A stretch of 64,000 bases of DNA. It comes from Phytobacter massiliensis JC163. Lineage in GTDB: Bacteria > Pseudomonadota > Gammaproteobacteria > Enterobacterales > Enterobacteriaceae. Position numbers and translations under genes: made by a program. The stretch spans positions 534,690 to 598,689 of the forward strand of contig NZ_HE578947.1 of assembly GCF_000321045.1 (NCBI RefSeq), written 5' to 3'. Below are positions 43,871-53,224 of this stretch, one piece after another. Each line of letters starts with the position of its first letter. The first letter of the stretch is position 1. Under the pieces are notes generated by a model. It did not search any database and was not told the origin of the DNA. It saw nothing but the letters and a program-made list of their open reading frames with translations.

Positions 43871-44308
43871 ATGCGTGCATTACCGTTAACCCCTTTTATT
43901 ATTCTTATTTTCGCCATCACCATTTTTTCTATCAGCGTGACGGAATACGGCGGTATCGGGCAGCATGGCGCGGGGTTTATGCCAACGCTGATTAGCGGAT
44001 TGTTGCTGCTTTTTACCGCCATCGATGCCGCTGTTGATATCAAAAATCGAGGCCAGCGGCAGTCACTATTCAGCATGGCGGAATGTAAAGCGCTGGCGCT
44101 GATTATTATTGTGGTGATGCTGTTCGTCTTTTTGCTGGATATTTTAGGCTTTGTTATCTGCTCCTGCTTATTGCTGTTTATTTTAATGAAGATCCGCGGC
44201 GTTAAGCTCCCGCTGGCTGCGGTAGTATCTATTGCCGCATCGCTCATTATCTATTACGTGTTTGCCAGAGTGCTGCTGGTGGCATTGCCTGCGGGCATCG
44301 GGTTTTAG
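43871..44308 (+). CDS. Tripartite tricarboxylate transporter small membrane subunit
   Basis: A 145-residue TctB-family protein with about four hydrophobic segments (TPFIILIFAITIFSISV at the start; IIIVVMLFVFLLDILGFVI in the middle). It is the small membrane component that works with TctA. ATG 43871 is chosen because GAAGGGA lies 7 bases upstream; an ATG at 43865 is too close to it. It lies 8 bases before tctA. Confidence 0.85.
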   Translation: MRALPLTPFIILIFAITIFSISVTEYGGIGQHGAGFMPTLISGLLLLFTAIDAAVDIKNRGQRQSLFSMAECKALALIIIVVMLFVFLLDILGFVICSCLLLFILMKIRGVKLPLAAVVSIAASLIIYYVFARVLLVALPAGIGF

Positions 44309-44316
44309 GGGGGGAT

Positions 44317-45810
44317 ATGGACATCTTTATTCAGGCACTTGCCTATATTAATCTCAGCGCTATTTTAGCGGTGCTGGCGGCCAGCGCATTTGGCTTATTT
44401 GTTGGCTCTATCCCTGGCTTAACGGCGACGATGGCCGTGGCGTTAATGGTGCCTTTTACCTTTTTTATGGACCCGATTCCGGCGCTGGCGCTGATGATCT
44501 CCGTTGGGGCTTCGTCGATTTATGCCGGGGATATTCCTGGAGCGCTGTTAAGAATACCGGGAACGCCAGCCTCCGCCGCCTATGTTGCAGATTCCAATGA
44601 ACTGGTGAAGCAGGGCAAGGTTAACCGGGTATTAGGGATTGGCCTGGTCAGCTCAGTGATCGGCGGTATTATTGGTTCGTTTATTCTGATGGGCGCAGCG
44701 CCGGTGCTGGCGAAATTCGCCCTCAAGTTTAGTTCTTATGAATATACCTGGCTGTCGTTGCTGGGGTTGACCTGCGCCACGCTGGTGGTTGGCAACCATC
44801 CGCTAAAGGGGATGGTTACGTTATGCCTGGGGCTGTTAATGGCCTGTATTGGCTACGATCAAATCTCCGGCGTGCCGCGTTTTACTTTTGATCAGATAAG
44901 CCTGCTGCAAGGGGTGAACTTTATTCCCGCCATGATCGGTCTGTTCGCGATTTCCGGGGCGATAGAGTATTACCGCGACCGGGTAACGGAAGCGGTGCGC
45001 AACGTGCCGGAAACGCAGTCGGGGATAAATCTGTTCAAGGGGATGGGGCAGGTTGTCTGGTCGCGTAAGTTAAATCTTGGACGCAGCAGTATTATCGGCA
45101 CGCTGATCGGCGCGCTGCCTGGCGCCGGTGCGGATATCGCGGCGTGGATTAGCTACGCGATTTCAAAGAAATTCTCTAAACAGCCGCAGCTCTACGGCCA
45201 CGGTTCGGAAGAGGCGATTGTTGATTCCTCCAGCAGCAATAACGCCAGCCTGGCGGGCAGTTGGATCCCCTCGCTGGTGTTCGGTATTCCCGGCGACTCT
45301 GCCGCGGCGATTATCATTGGCGTGCTGTATATGAAGGATATGAACCCTGGGCCAACGCTGTTTTTGTTTCAGGCCGATAAACTCTACGCGGTGTTTATTC
45401 TGTTCCTGATTGCCAACCTGGCGCTGCTGCCGCTGGCGACGCTGGCCGTAAGCTTCATCAAGCGCATTATCTGGATCGATAAAGCCATTCTGTACCCGAT
45501 TATCCTGATCTTCAGTATTGTCGGCTCCTTTGCCATTGATAATTCCGTTTCTTCGGTGGTGGTGATGCTGGTGATGGGGGTGATCGGGTACTGGCTACAG
45601 CGCAAAGAGTATCCTATTTCGCCGATTATTCTGGGCATGATCCTTGGGCCAATGCTTGAGAAAAACCTTCTGTCCTCAATGATTAAGGCCGGGGGCGATC
45701 CGATGGCGTTCGTTGCAAGGCCGATTTCGATGGTTCTGGCTGCCTGCTTCTTCCTGGTGGTCGCTCTACAGCTGATTAATATCTTCCGGTCGTTCCAGCG
45801 CCGGGCCTGA
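44317..45810 (+). CDS. Tripartite tricarboxylate transporter large membrane subunit
   Basis: A 497-residue TctA permease with 11-12 membrane segments. Typical features are GLFVGSIPGLTATMAVALMV near residue 26, the duplicate glycine/proline motif IIGTLIGALPGAGADIAAWI near 250, and YAGDIPGALLRIPGTPASAA near 69. It is the ion-driven transport channel for the TctC-bound carboxylate. Last gene of the cluster; a strong terminator starts within a few bases. Confidence 0.93.
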   Translation: MDIFIQALAYINLSAILAVLAASAFGLFVGSIPGLTATMAVALMVPFTFFMDPIPALALMISVGASSIYAGDIPGALLRIPGTPASAAYVADSNELVKQGKVNRVLGIGLVSSVIGGIIGSFILMGAAPVLAKFALKFSSYEYTWLSLLGLTCATLVVGNHPLKGMVTLCLGLLMACIGYDQISGVPRFTFDQISLLQGVNFIPAMIGLFAISGAIEYYRDRVTEAVRNVPETQSGINLFKGMGQVVWSRKLNLGRSSIIGTLIGALPGAGADIAAWISYAISKKFSKQPQLYGHGSEEAIVDSSSSNNASLAGSWIPSLVFGIPGDSAAAIIIGVLYMKDMNPGPTLFLFQADKLYAVFILFLIANLALLPLATLAVSFIKRIIWIDKAILYPIILIFSIVGSFAIDNSVSSVVVMLVMGVIGYWLQRKEYPISPIILGMILGPMLEKNLLSSMIKAGGDPMAFVARPISMVLAACFFLVVALQLINIFRSFQRRA

Positions 45811-45811
45811 T

Positions 45812-45850
45812 AAAACGGACCGCTTCTACCGGGAGCGGTCCGTTTTCTTC
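45812..45850 (+). terminator. Rho-independent terminator after tctA
   Basis: AAAACGGACCGCT and AGCGGTCCGTTTT form a perfect 13-bp stem with a 9-base loop, followed by CTTC. A-run on the left and T-run on the right make it usable in both directions. Confidence 0.93.
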
Positions 45851-45898
45851 TACGTAAATTCCTGTCTTGCTGCTAAATTCATTGATACAAATCATGTA

Positions 45899-45927
45899 TT
45901 GACGCAAATAGTGCCTCACCGCACAAT
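45899..45927 (+). promoter_or_regulatory. Candidate promoter of yabI
   Basis: TTGACG (45899-45904), a 17-base spacer, then CACAAT (45922-45927), 30 bases before the yabI start. Hexamers match consensus in 5 and 4 positions. Confidence 0.5.
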
Positions 45928-45956
45928 CCTCTGCTGATCATACTGCCGGGTACGTT

Positions 45957-46721
45957 ATGCAAGCACTGCTGGATCATTTTATTACGCAATCCGCGGCCTA
46001 TACCCTGATAGCCGTTCTGCTGGTCGCCTTTCTGGAGTCGCTGGCGCTGGTGGGGCTTATTTTACCGGGAACGGTGATGATGGCCGGGCTGGGCGCGCTG
46101 ATCGGCAGCGGCGAAGTGAATTTCTGGCACGCCTGGCTTGCGGGCATTGTCGGCTGTCTGCTTGGCGACTGGATCTCGTTCTGGCTGGGGTGGCGGTTTA
46201 AGAAGCCGCTGCATCGCTGGTCTTTTTTACGCAAAAACAAAGCATTGCTGGATAAAACGGAGCATGCGCTGCATCAGCACAGCATGTTCACTATTCTGGT
46301 GGGGCGTTTTGTCGGCCCGACGCGGCCGCTGGTGCCAATGGTCGCCGGGATGCTGGATCTGCCGGTCAGGAAGTTTATCCCGCCTAATTTGATTGGCTGC
46401 CTGTTCTGGCCGCCGTTCTACTTTCTGCCCGGAATTCTCGCCGGAGCGGCAATTGATATCCCCGCCGATGAACAGAGCGGCGGTTTTAAATGGCTGCTGC
46501 TGGCAGCGGCGCTCCTGCTGTGGCTGGCGTTCTGGCTGTGCTGGCGACTGTGGCGCAGCGGCCGGTCCGGCATCGACAGGCTGACGCAGTACCTGCCGCG
46601 ACAGCGGCTGCTCTGGCTGGCCCCGGCGCTGCTGTGCGCCGCCGGGATTGCCGTTTTCCTGCTGGTGCGCCATCCGCTGATGCCGGTCTATATTGATATT
46701 CTGGCGAAAGTGGTTACCTGA
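45957..46721 (+). CDS. yabI: DedA-family inner-membrane protein YabI
   Basis: 254 residues, the E. coli YabI length. DedA proteins are inner-membrane proteins linked to lipid carrier flipping and membrane homeostasis. The family core is present: [18 protein letters not shown] near residue 26, [16 protein letters not shown] near 70, and the [17 protein letters not shown] segment near 118 with its conserved Arg residues, then three C-terminal membrane segments. Its 3' end overlaps thiQ on the other strand by 8 bases. Confidence 0.95.
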   Translation: MQALLDHFITQSAAYTLIAVLLVAFLESLALVGLILPGTVMMAGLGALIGSGEVNFWHAWLAGIVGCLLGDWISFWLGWRFKKPLHRWSFLRKNKALLDKTEHALHQHSMFTILVGRFVGPTRPLVPMVAGMLDLPVRKFIPPNLIGCLFWPPFYFLPGILAGAAIDIPADEQSGGFKWLLLAAALLLWLAFWLCWRLWRSGRSGIDRLTQYLPRQRLLWLAPALLCAAGIAVFLLVRHPLMPVYIDILAKVVT

Positions 46722-47409
46722 TCCCCAGCAGCCCGGAGACCGGCGCGTTGCCGCTCAGCAGGGTGCGGGTCTCCCCATCCCAGGCAATCCGCCCGTCGGC
46801 AATCACCACCGCCCTTGATGCGATGCGCGCGGCCTCCTCCACGTTATGCGACACCATCAGTAGCGTTAGCTGCTGGCGCTCGCACACCTCGTTGACCAGC
46901 GTAAGCATCTCCTGACGCAGAGCCGGGTCGAGAGCGGAGAAGGGCTCGTCCAGCAGCAGTAAAGGCTGCTCGCGTACCAGGCAGCGCGCCAGCGCCACCC
47001 GCTGACGCTGGCCGCCGGAAAGTTCACCGGGCAGGCGGTTCAACAGATCTTCCAGCCCCATGGCGGCGGCGATGGCGTCAAGCTTACTCTTCTGCGTCGC
47101 CGACAGTTTCAGGCCGGGGTCTAACCCCAGCCCCATGTTCTGGCGCACGGTGAGATGGGTGAACAGATTATTTTCCTGAAACAGCATCGAGACCGGGCGG
47201 CGCGCTGGCGGGGTGCGGGTGTGATCCTGATTCGCAATCATGATGGTACCGCTGGCAGGCGGCAGAAAACCGGCAATCAGGCTCAGGAGCGTGCTTTTCC
47301 CCGCGCCGCTTGGGCCGAGCACCGCGACCTGCTCCCCCTGCCTGACCGACAGGGTAAAGCGCATGGGTAAATGCTGGTATAGCCAGGTGACATCAATCAG
47401 TTTTAGCAT
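46714..47409 (-). CDS. thiQ: Thiamine/TPP ABC transporter ATP-binding protein
   Basis: 231 residues from ATG 47409 (E. coli 232). Powers thiamine, TMP and TPP import. Walker [13 protein letters not shown] near 34, Q-loop LFQENNLF, signature [15 protein letters not shown] near 128 and Walker [13 protein letters not shown] are complete. It overlaps the thiP end by 17 bases. An upstream in-frame ATG at 47430 is inside thiP and not supported by homology. Confidence 0.96.
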   Translation of the reverse strand: MLKLIDVTWLYQHLPMRFTLSVRQGEQVAVLGPSGAGKSTLLSLIAGFLPPASGTIMIANQDHTRTPPARRPVSMLFQENNLFTHLTVRQNMGLGLDPGLKLSATQKSKLDAIAAAMGLEDLLNRLPGELSGGQRQRVALARCLVREQPLLLLDEPFSALDPALRQEMLTLVNEVCERQQLTLLMVSHNVEEAARIASRAVVIADGRIAWDGETRTLLSGNAPVSGLLGIR

Positions 47410-49003
47410 GGCGGCCCGGAAGTTTTTCAATAACGGTAAATAACAGGAAACAGAGCAGCAGCAGTATCAGCGCGGTGACCGCGCCGTCCTGGGTGCGATA
47501 TGAGCCGATTTGCTGGTAAAGATAGAAGGGCAGCGTGCGGAAATCGTCATTGCCAAACAGCGCCACTACGCCAAAATCACCAATGGAGAGCACGCAGGCG
47601 AAGGCCATCGCCTGGGCCAGCGGCACCTTCAGCGCCCGCAGTTCCACCACCCGTAAACGGCGAAAACCGCTCATCCCCAGCGACTGGCACAGCAGGCTGT
47701 AGCGGGCGGTGGTGTCGCGCATCGGGTTTTCCAGCACTTTCAGGGCGTAAGGTATTGCCATCAGGGCATTGGTGAAAATGACAATGCCGTCGGCGGAGGC
47801 GGGCAGGCCGACGGTGTCGTTGAGCAGCAGAAAGAAGCCGGTCGCCAGCACAATGCCCGGCATCGCCAGAATCAACATGCCGCTCAGCTCCAGCGCCTGC
47901 CCGGCGAGCTGCTGCTGGCGGGCGCGCAGCTCGCGGCTGCTCCAGAGCAGCATCATCGTAAACGTAACGCAGAGCAGCCCCGCCGCCAGCGCAATGCGCA
48001 CCGACGTCCAGATAGCCTGCCAGAGCACTGGCTGGGCCAGCACCCTGGGCAGGCTCAGATTAAGGCCATCGAGAATCACCGCCAGCAGCGGCGGCAGTAG
48101 CAGCATAAGCGCCAGCGTGATCAGCACGATATCGGCGATTTTGCTCCAGCGTCGGTCGTAGGGGTCGCGCCAGCCCTGGATTTGATGGCTGCCTGGCGCT
48201 ATCGCTTTACTGAGCCGCTGGCTGAGTAAAACCAGGCCCAGACAGCAGCTCATCTGAATCAGCGCCAGCAGCGCCGCGCGGCCCGGATCGAAGTCGTAGC
48301 TGAGCGCCTGGTAAATAGCCAGCTCAATAGTGGTCGCTCGTGGTCCGCCGCCCAGCGACAGCACGGTGGCGAAACTGGCGAAGCAGAGCATAAAAATCAG
48401 CGCGGCGACGGAGGGGATCTGCCGCCGCAGCCACGGCCACTCGACAAAACGGAAGAACGACCAGCCGCGCATACCCAGCTGCGCCGCCAGCTGCCGCTGT
48501 TCGCCGGGGATCTGCTCCAGCGTCTGCAACAGCAGCCGGGCGGCCATCGGCAGGTTAAAGAAAACATGCGCCAGCAGAATGCCCTGTAATCCGTATGGCG
48601 AGAAACGCCACTCCATACCGAACGAGGCAAAGAGGGACGCCAGCCATCCCTGACGCCCGTAGACGCTCAGAATACCGAACACCCCCACCAGCACCGGCAG
48701 GATTAACGTCATCGCGCACAGGCGCAGCAGGGCCAGACGGCCGGGAAAGCGGCGGCGGTAGAGGGCGCGGGCGAGAAAAATTGCCGGGCCGACGGAGAGC
48801 AGGGCAGAGAGAAAGGCCTGCCAGAACGAAAAGCGCACCACGTGCCAGAGGTAGCTGTCCTGCCAGAGCGTGGACAGCGCGCTCTCCGGGGCGTAGCGCC
48901 ACAGGGCGAAAAAGGCGGCCAGCGCCACCGCCACCATCAGGGCGGCGGCGCTGAGGCCGGGGATCAGCCAGCCTGGGATTAACGGCTGACGGCGCGTTGC
49001 CAT
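47393..49003 (-). CDS. thiP: Thiamine/TPP ABC transporter permease
   Basis: 536 residues, the E. coli length. A duplicated permease with about 12 membrane segments; each half carries an ABC-contact (EAA-like) loop: [20 protein letters not shown] near 175 and [20 protein letters not shown] near 440. It overlaps thiB by 25 bases and thiQ by 17, giving a tightly coupled thiBPQ operon. Confidence 0.96.
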   Translation of the reverse strand: MATRRQPLIPGWLIPGLSAAALMVAVALAAFFALWRYAPESALSTLWQDSYLWHVVRFSFWQAFLSALLSVGPAIFLARALYRRRFPGRLALLRLCAMTLILPVLVGVFGILSVYGRQGWLASLFASFGMEWRFSPYGLQGILLAHVFFNLPMAARLLLQTLEQIPGEQRQLAAQLGMRGWSFFRFVEWPWLRRQIPSVAALIFMLCFASFATVLSLGGGPRATTIELAIYQALSYDFDPGRAALLALIQMSCCLGLVLLSQRLSKAIAPGSHQIQGWRDPYDRRWSKIADIVLITLALMLLLPPLLAVILDGLNLSLPRVLAQPVLWQAIWTSVRIALAAGLLCVTFTMMLLWSSRELRARQQQLAGQALELSGMLILAMPGIVLATGFFLLLNDTVGLPASADGIVIFTNALMAIPYALKVLENPMRDTTARYSLLCQSLGMSGFRRLRVVELRALKVPLAQAMAFACVLSIGDFGVVALFGNDDFRTLPFYLYQQIGSYRTQDGAVTALILLLLCFLLFTVIEKLPGRHAKTD

Positions 49004-49962
49004 TCGCTAATCCAGCCGCTGCGCCCGGCGGCGACGTCCTGCGAGGTATATTCCAGCGAGCTCTGCGGTTTTACCAGCGTCTCAAAGCCAGCCGGCAGGG
49101 AGACATTGCTGACCGGATACATCCAGTTGCCGGTAGGGATGGCATTCTGGAAGCCAGGTGTGAGCATAAACTGCAGGAATTTCTGCGCCAGCTCCGGCTG
49201 CTTGCTGGCAGCGGTGCGGGCGGCAACTTCAACCTGCAAATAGTGCCCTTCGCTGAAATTTGCCGCCGCGTAGTTATCCTTTTTCTCTTCGATGATGTGG
49301 TAAGCCGGAGAGGTGGTGTAGCTCAGCACCAGATCGCCTTCCCCTTTCAGGAACAGGCCGTAGGCTTCACTCCAGCCTTTGGTGACGGTGACGGTTTTCT
49401 GCGCCAGTTTCTGCCACGCCTGCGGCGCTTCGTCGCCGTAGACTTTTTGCATCCACAGCAGCAGGCCAAGCCCCGGTGTGCTGGTGCGCGGATCTTCATA
49501 AATCACGCGCCATTTTTGCTCGCTTTCGACCAGTTCTTTCAGGCTTTTCGGCGGGTTTTTCAGTTTAGTTTTGTCATAGACGAAGGCAAACCAGCCGTAA
49601 TCAAACGGGACGAAGGTATCGTTCTTCCAGCCGCCGGGCACATTCACCGCCCCGGCCGCGACGCCGCTTTTCGCAAACAGTTTCGTTTGCGTTGCTGCTT
49701 CAATCAGGTTGTTATCCAGCCCCAGCACCACGTCAGCCTTGCTGTTCTTGCCCTCCATACGCAGGCGGTTGAGCAGCGAGACGCCATCTTCCAGCGCCAC
49801 GAATTTCAGCTCGCAACCGCAGTCGGCTTCAAAGGCTTTTTTTACCGCCGGGCCAGGCCCCCAGTCGGCGGCAAAGGAGTCATAGGTGTAGACGGTCAGC
49901 GTGGGCTTAGCGAAAACAGGCGCTGCGACAAGCAGCAGGAACGGCAGAACTTTCTTGAGCAC
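48979..49962 (-). CDS. thiB: Thiamine/TPP-binding periplasmic protein
   Basis: 327 residues from GTG 49962, the E. coli length and N-terminus (VLKK for MLKK); a longer frame from 50010 starts inside the riboswitch and is rejected. Signal peptide ends about residue 18 (PVFA then KPTLTVYTYDSFAADWGPGP). Family 1 solute-binding fold; TSTPGLGLLLWMQKVYG and TKGWSEAYGLFLKGE are conserved. It captures thiamine, TMP and TPP for ThiPQ. Confidence 0.96.
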   Translation of the reverse strand: MLKKVLPFLLLVAAPVFAKPTLTVYTYDSFAADWGPGPAVKKAFEADCGCELKFVALEDGVSLLNRLRMEGKNSKADVVLGLDNNLIEAATQTKLFAKSGVAAGAVNVPGGWKNDTFVPFDYGWFAFVYDKTKLKNPPKSLKELVESEQKWRVIYEDPRTSTPGLGLLLWMQKVYGDEAPQAWQKLAQKTVTVTKGWSEAYGLFLKGEGDLVLSYTTSPAYHIIEEKKDNYAAANFSEGHYLQVEVAARTAASKQPELAQKFLQFMLTPGFQNAIPTGNWMYPVSNVSLPAGFETLVKPQSSLEYTSQDVAAGRSGWISEWQRAVSR

Positions 49963-50007
49963 TTTGCACCTCGAAAATAGGTGGCAAAGGTTTTTGAGCG
50001 AGAGCCT

Positions 50008-50090
50008 CAAATCCCTTCGCCGGCGTTATCCGGATCAGGTTCGACGGGTATTTTCTCAGCACACGCTTACGCGCAGCACCCCGTTGAGCA
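50008..50090 (-). ncRNA. TPP riboswitch of thiBPQ
   Basis: Reverse-strand leader with all conserved THI-box parts in order: ACGGGGTGC, GCTGAGAAAATACCC, GAACCTGATCCGG, ATAACGCCGGCGAAGGGAT. It ends about 45 bases before thiB. TPP binding is expected to shut off thiBPQ expression, as known in E. coli. Confidence 0.96.
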
Positions 50091-50129
50091 CGGCAACAGT
50101 GTAATGACTTTGTTCGTTTTCGCAAAGGG

Positions 50130-51785
50130 CTATGGATCCGGCGGCGCAAACCACGCCGACTTAAAATCAAACCAGCCCAGCGTGTTCATCCGCAGGCCGC
50201 GCATACTGCGCTGCCCCTGTATCATCAGCCAGTGATGGGTTAACGGCACGATAGCCTTGGTGGCCAGCAGCTGCTGGCACCAGGCGGCAAGATTCATCTC
50301 TTTGGCGCGCCAGCGGGCGGCGTCGGCCTGCCAGTCGATGGGAATACAGTGCTGAATAAGCGGCACTTCATAAAGGTGGGTGAACAGCGAGAAATCCAGC
50401 GGCAGGGTAAAGTTGGCGCTGTTGAGCCAGATATCGCTGATGACCTCGCCCCGGTGCCACTCATCGTAATCCACCTCCACGATCTCCAGGCGCACGCCCT
50501 GCTGCGCCAGCAGCTTGCTCATGGTGCTGGCAAGCGCTTTATGTTCGTTATGGTCACGATAGAAGGTGAGCGTTAGCGTCTCCAGCCCGGCCGGTTTTTC
50601 GCCTCTGCCTGGACAGGCATGATGCCAGCGCGGCAGCAGGCCGTAGGCCGGGAACCAGTAGCGCTGGTACTGCGCGTCGGCGTGATAAAGCAGGTTGTTA
50701 GGCGACAAAATCTGGCTTACCCACTCCCGCACCGCCTGGCTGGCGCCGCGGTGGGAACGGTTATCAAACATCAGGTAGTAGCACCCCTCTTCGAGGCGGC
50801 TTTCCACCGCTTTTTCGCCCTCGGTTGGCCCCTCCAGCGTCAGGCCGCCGGTAGGGTCCTCGCCAATTTCCGGCAGCACCCAGACGTTGACCTCATCAAT
50901 CAGCGCCCGGTAGCCAAAATAGTCGTCAAAGGCATGGATCTTGAGCTGGCTGGCGTTATTGCGGGTTACCGCGTAAGGGCCGGTGCCTACCGGATGGCTG
51001 GAAAAGTTGGCCATCGTCGGCCACTCCTGCGGCAGGATCATGGCGGGCACCTGACCCAGCAGCCACGGAAGCCAGCAGTCCTGCTGGTTAAGATGGACAT
51101 CCAGCGTCCAGGGCGTAGGCGAAACCACCTGTGTAATGTGCGAATAAAGGGGCAAAGCGCGCACCCGGTCAAGGGAGGTGATGACATCGTCCATCTCCAG
51201 TTCCCGCCCGTGGTGAAAATGGATGCCGGGGCGCAGATAAAAACGCCAGTGCAGCGGGGAAAGTGACTTCCAGTGATGGGCGATATCCGCTTCCAGTTCC
51301 CCATTTTCCTCATTTATGCGCGTCAGGGCGCTGAATATCTGGCGCGCCATATGGGTTTCAGAGCGGCGCAGGGCGCTGCCCGGCAGAAGATTGCGCAGTG
51401 GACGATAGTAGAGCACCCGCAGAATATGCCGCCCCTGGCGGAAGCTGCGGCCCAGGTGCGATACCAGCATCTGGCGGACGGCGTTTTTATCGCCCACCAG
51501 TTGGACCAACTGATCGATGCGATCCTGCTCCAGCAGATCTTCCGCTCGCTGCTGCTGGAGCGCCAGGCCCGTATAGAGAAAGGTAAGGCGTGAACGCTTG
51601 CCGCGCCCGGCCTCTGCCTGCCAGGTCAGCCAGCCGCGGGACTCCATCGTGTTGAGCAGCGTGCGCATATGCCGCCGCGAGCAGCTAAGTAAGTCCGCCA
51701 GCTCGTTGAGCGTGGTCTCCTGGGATTTTCCCTCGCAGCATTGCCATAGACGAATGAACTGCTGTTGCAGACGACCTGACGACAT
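50130..51785 (-). CDS. sgrR: Transcriptional regulator of sgrS/setA
   Basis: 551 residues, the E. coli length. SgrR senses glucose-phosphate stress and activates the divergent sgrS. N-terminal winged helix ([20 protein letters not shown] near 25), then a DppA/OppA-like solute-binding domain that likely binds a small effector ([16 protein letters not shown] near 263). The sgrS promoter lies in the 66 bases between them. Confidence 0.96.
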   Translation of the reverse strand: MSSGRLQQQFIRLWQCCEGKSQETTLNELADLLSCSRRHMRTLLNTMESRGWLTWQAEAGRGKRSRLTFLYTGLALQQQRAEDLLEQDRIDQLVQLVGDKNAVRQMLVSHLGRSFRQGRHILRVLYYRPLRNLLPGSALRRSETHMARQIFSALTRINEENGELEADIAHHWKSLSPLHWRFYLRPGIHFHHGRELEMDDVITSLDRVRALPLYSHITQVVSPTPWTLDVHLNQQDCWLPWLLGQVPAMILPQEWPTMANFSSHPVGTGPYAVTRNNASQLKIHAFDDYFGYRALIDEVNVWVLPEIGEDPTGGLTLEGPTEGEKAVESRLEEGCYYLMFDNRSHRGASQAVREWVSQILSPNNLLYHADAQYQRYWFPAYGLLPRWHHACPGRGEKPAGLETLTLTFYRDHNEHKALASTMSKLLAQQGVRLEIVEVDYDEWHRGEVISDIWLNSANFTLPLDFSLFTHLYEVPLIQHCIPIDWQADAARWRAKEMNLAAWCQQLLATKAIVPLTHHWLMIQGQRSMRGLRMNTLGWFDFKSAWFAPPDP

Positions 51786-51851
51786 AAAAGGGGAACTCCT
51801 GATAAAAAGTCAGCAATTTATTAATCCCTATATTAAGCCAATAATTGTCCG

Positions 51852-51982
51852 TGATGAAGCGAGGAAGCGGTGGGAGAAGGAAGTGACAAAATCAGTTCCT
51901 CAACGCTGAACCGCAGCTATCATGTGTGACTGAGTATTGGTGCTAATCACCACGCCAGCAGTTATTATCTGCTGGCTTTTTT
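51852..51982 (+). ncRNA. sgrS: SgrS small RNA, short form without SgrT
   Basis: The 5' end GATGAAGC and the 3' part TGTGTGACTGAGTATTGGTG (51922-51941) match E. coli SgrS, including the ptsG-pairing segment. The RNA closes with a terminator: GCCAGCAG, short loop, CTGCTGGC, then TTTTTT. Length is about 130 bases, against 227 in E. coli. The missing part is where the 43-codon sgrT lies; the only ATG frame here, at 51853, has ten codons. So only the riboregulatory function (Hfq-dependent block of ptsG mRNA) appears kept. It is divergent from sgrR and just upstream of setA. Confidence 0.92.
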
Positions 51983-52008
51983 CGTTTCTACTCACGCAAG
52001 GGAACACT

Positions 52009-53187
52009 ATGCTTTGGTTGATGACGATGGGACGCCGCCTGAACGGTGTCTACCTCGCTTTTATGGTCGTCACGTTTATGGTTGGGGTGGCAGGAGCGTT
52101 ACAGTCACCGACGCTGAGCCTCTTTTTAAGCCGCGAGGTGGGGGTACAGCCTTTCTGGGTTGGACTGTTCTATACCGTCAACGCCATCGCGGGTATTGCG
52201 GTAAGCCTGACGCTGGCCCACCGCTCCGACAGGCAGGGCGATCGCAAAAAGCTGATTATGTTCTGTTGCCTGATGGCGGTAGGTAACGCCCTTCTTTTCG
52301 CCTTCAACCGCCACTACCTGACGCTTATCACCTGCGGCGTAATGCTGGCCTCGCTGGCGAGCACGGCCATGCCGCAACTGTTCGCGCTGGCGCGGGAGTA
52401 TGCCGACAGCTCCGCGCGGGAAGTGGTGATGTTCAGCTCGATCATGCGTGCGCAAATCTCCGTTGCCTGGGTCATTGGCCCGCCGCTGGCATTTATGCTG
52501 GCGCTCAATTACGGGTTTACCGCCATGTACGTCGTTGCCGCCGGGATATTCGCCCTGAGCCTGGCGGTGATTGCGCTATGGCTGCCGTCGGCTAAACGCA
52601 TTGAACAGCCCACGGACGTTGCCGTAACTGAGGTGAAAGGCTGGAGCGATCGCAACGTCAGGATGCTGTTTATTGCCTCCACGCTGATGTGGACCTGCAA
52701 CACCATGTACATCATTGATATGCCGTTATGGATCAGCAGCGAGCTTGGTCTGCCGGACAGCCTGGCAGGCGTACTGATGGGCACGGCGGCAGGGCTGGAG
52801 ATCCCGGCGATGATCCTGGCGGGCTACTACGTTAAGCGTTTTGGCAAGCGCAGGATGATGGTAAGCGCGGTCGCCTCCGGGGTGGTGTTTTACCTTGGGC
52901 TACTGATGTTTCACAGCCATGAGGCGCTGCTTGGCCTGCAAATTTTTAATGCGATTTTTATCGGCATTATCGCCGGGATCGGCATGCTGTGGTTTCAGGA
53001 TTTGATGCCGGGCCGCGCAGGCTCCGCCACTACGCTGTTCACCAACAGCATCTCAACCGGGGTGATCCTGGCAGGCGTAATCCAGGGTGCGCTGGCGCAA
53101 AGCTTCGGCCATGCCAGAGTGTACTGGGTGATTGCGGCGATTTCGCTGCTGACGCTTTTTCTGACCAGCAGGGTAAAAGACGTGTAG
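52009..53187 (+). CDS. setA: Sugar efflux transporter A
   Basis: 392 residues from ATG 52009 (GGGAA upstream), the E. coli length; an upstream frame start at 51937 lies inside sgrS. A 12-segment major facilitator protein that exports glucosides and lactose-type sugars. Segments such as LSLFLSREVGVQPFWVGLFY near 37 and MWTCNTMYIIDMPLWISSEL near 225 are typical of SetA. Expressed by read-through from sgrS during glucose-phosphate stress. Confidence 0.95.
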   Translation: MLWLMTMGRRLNGVYLAFMVVTFMVGVAGALQSPTLSLFLSREVGVQPFWVGLFYTVNAIAGIAVSLTLAHRSDRQGDRKKLIMFCCLMAVGNALLFAFNRHYLTLITCGVMLASLASTAMPQLFALAREYADSSAREVVMFSSIMRAQISVAWVIGPPLAFMLALNYGFTAMYVVAAGIFALSLAVIALWLPSAKRIEQPTDVAVTEVKGWSDRNVRMLFIASTLMWTCNTMYIIDMPLWISSELGLPDSLAGVLMGTAAGLEIPAMILAGYYVKRFGKRRMMVSAVASGVVFYLGLLMFHSHEALLGLQIFNAIFIGIIAGIGMLWFQDLMPGRAGSATTLFTNSISTGVILAGVIQGALAQSFGHARVYWVIAAISLLTLFLTSRVKDV

Positions 53188-53195
53188 TCGAGCAC

Positions 53196-53218
53196 GCTCC
53201 CGGCGTGACGCCGGGAGC
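53196..53218. terminator. Hairpin between convergent setA and transporter gene
   Basis: GCTCCCGGCG and CGCCGGGAGC form a 10-bp stem with loop TGA. It lies between two convergent genes and may serve both; no T-run on either side. Confidence 0.6.
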
Positions 53219-53224
53219 TGTACG

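Noticed and set aside
49963-50010. Longer thiB start
   Set aside because: It reaches into the TPP riboswitch. The GTG at 49962 gives the E. coli length and signal peptide.
51598-51909. 103-codon frame running from the start of sgrR into sgrS
   Set aside because: Antisense to sgrR and overlapping the sRNA. It is not SgrT, and its codon usage is not coding-like.
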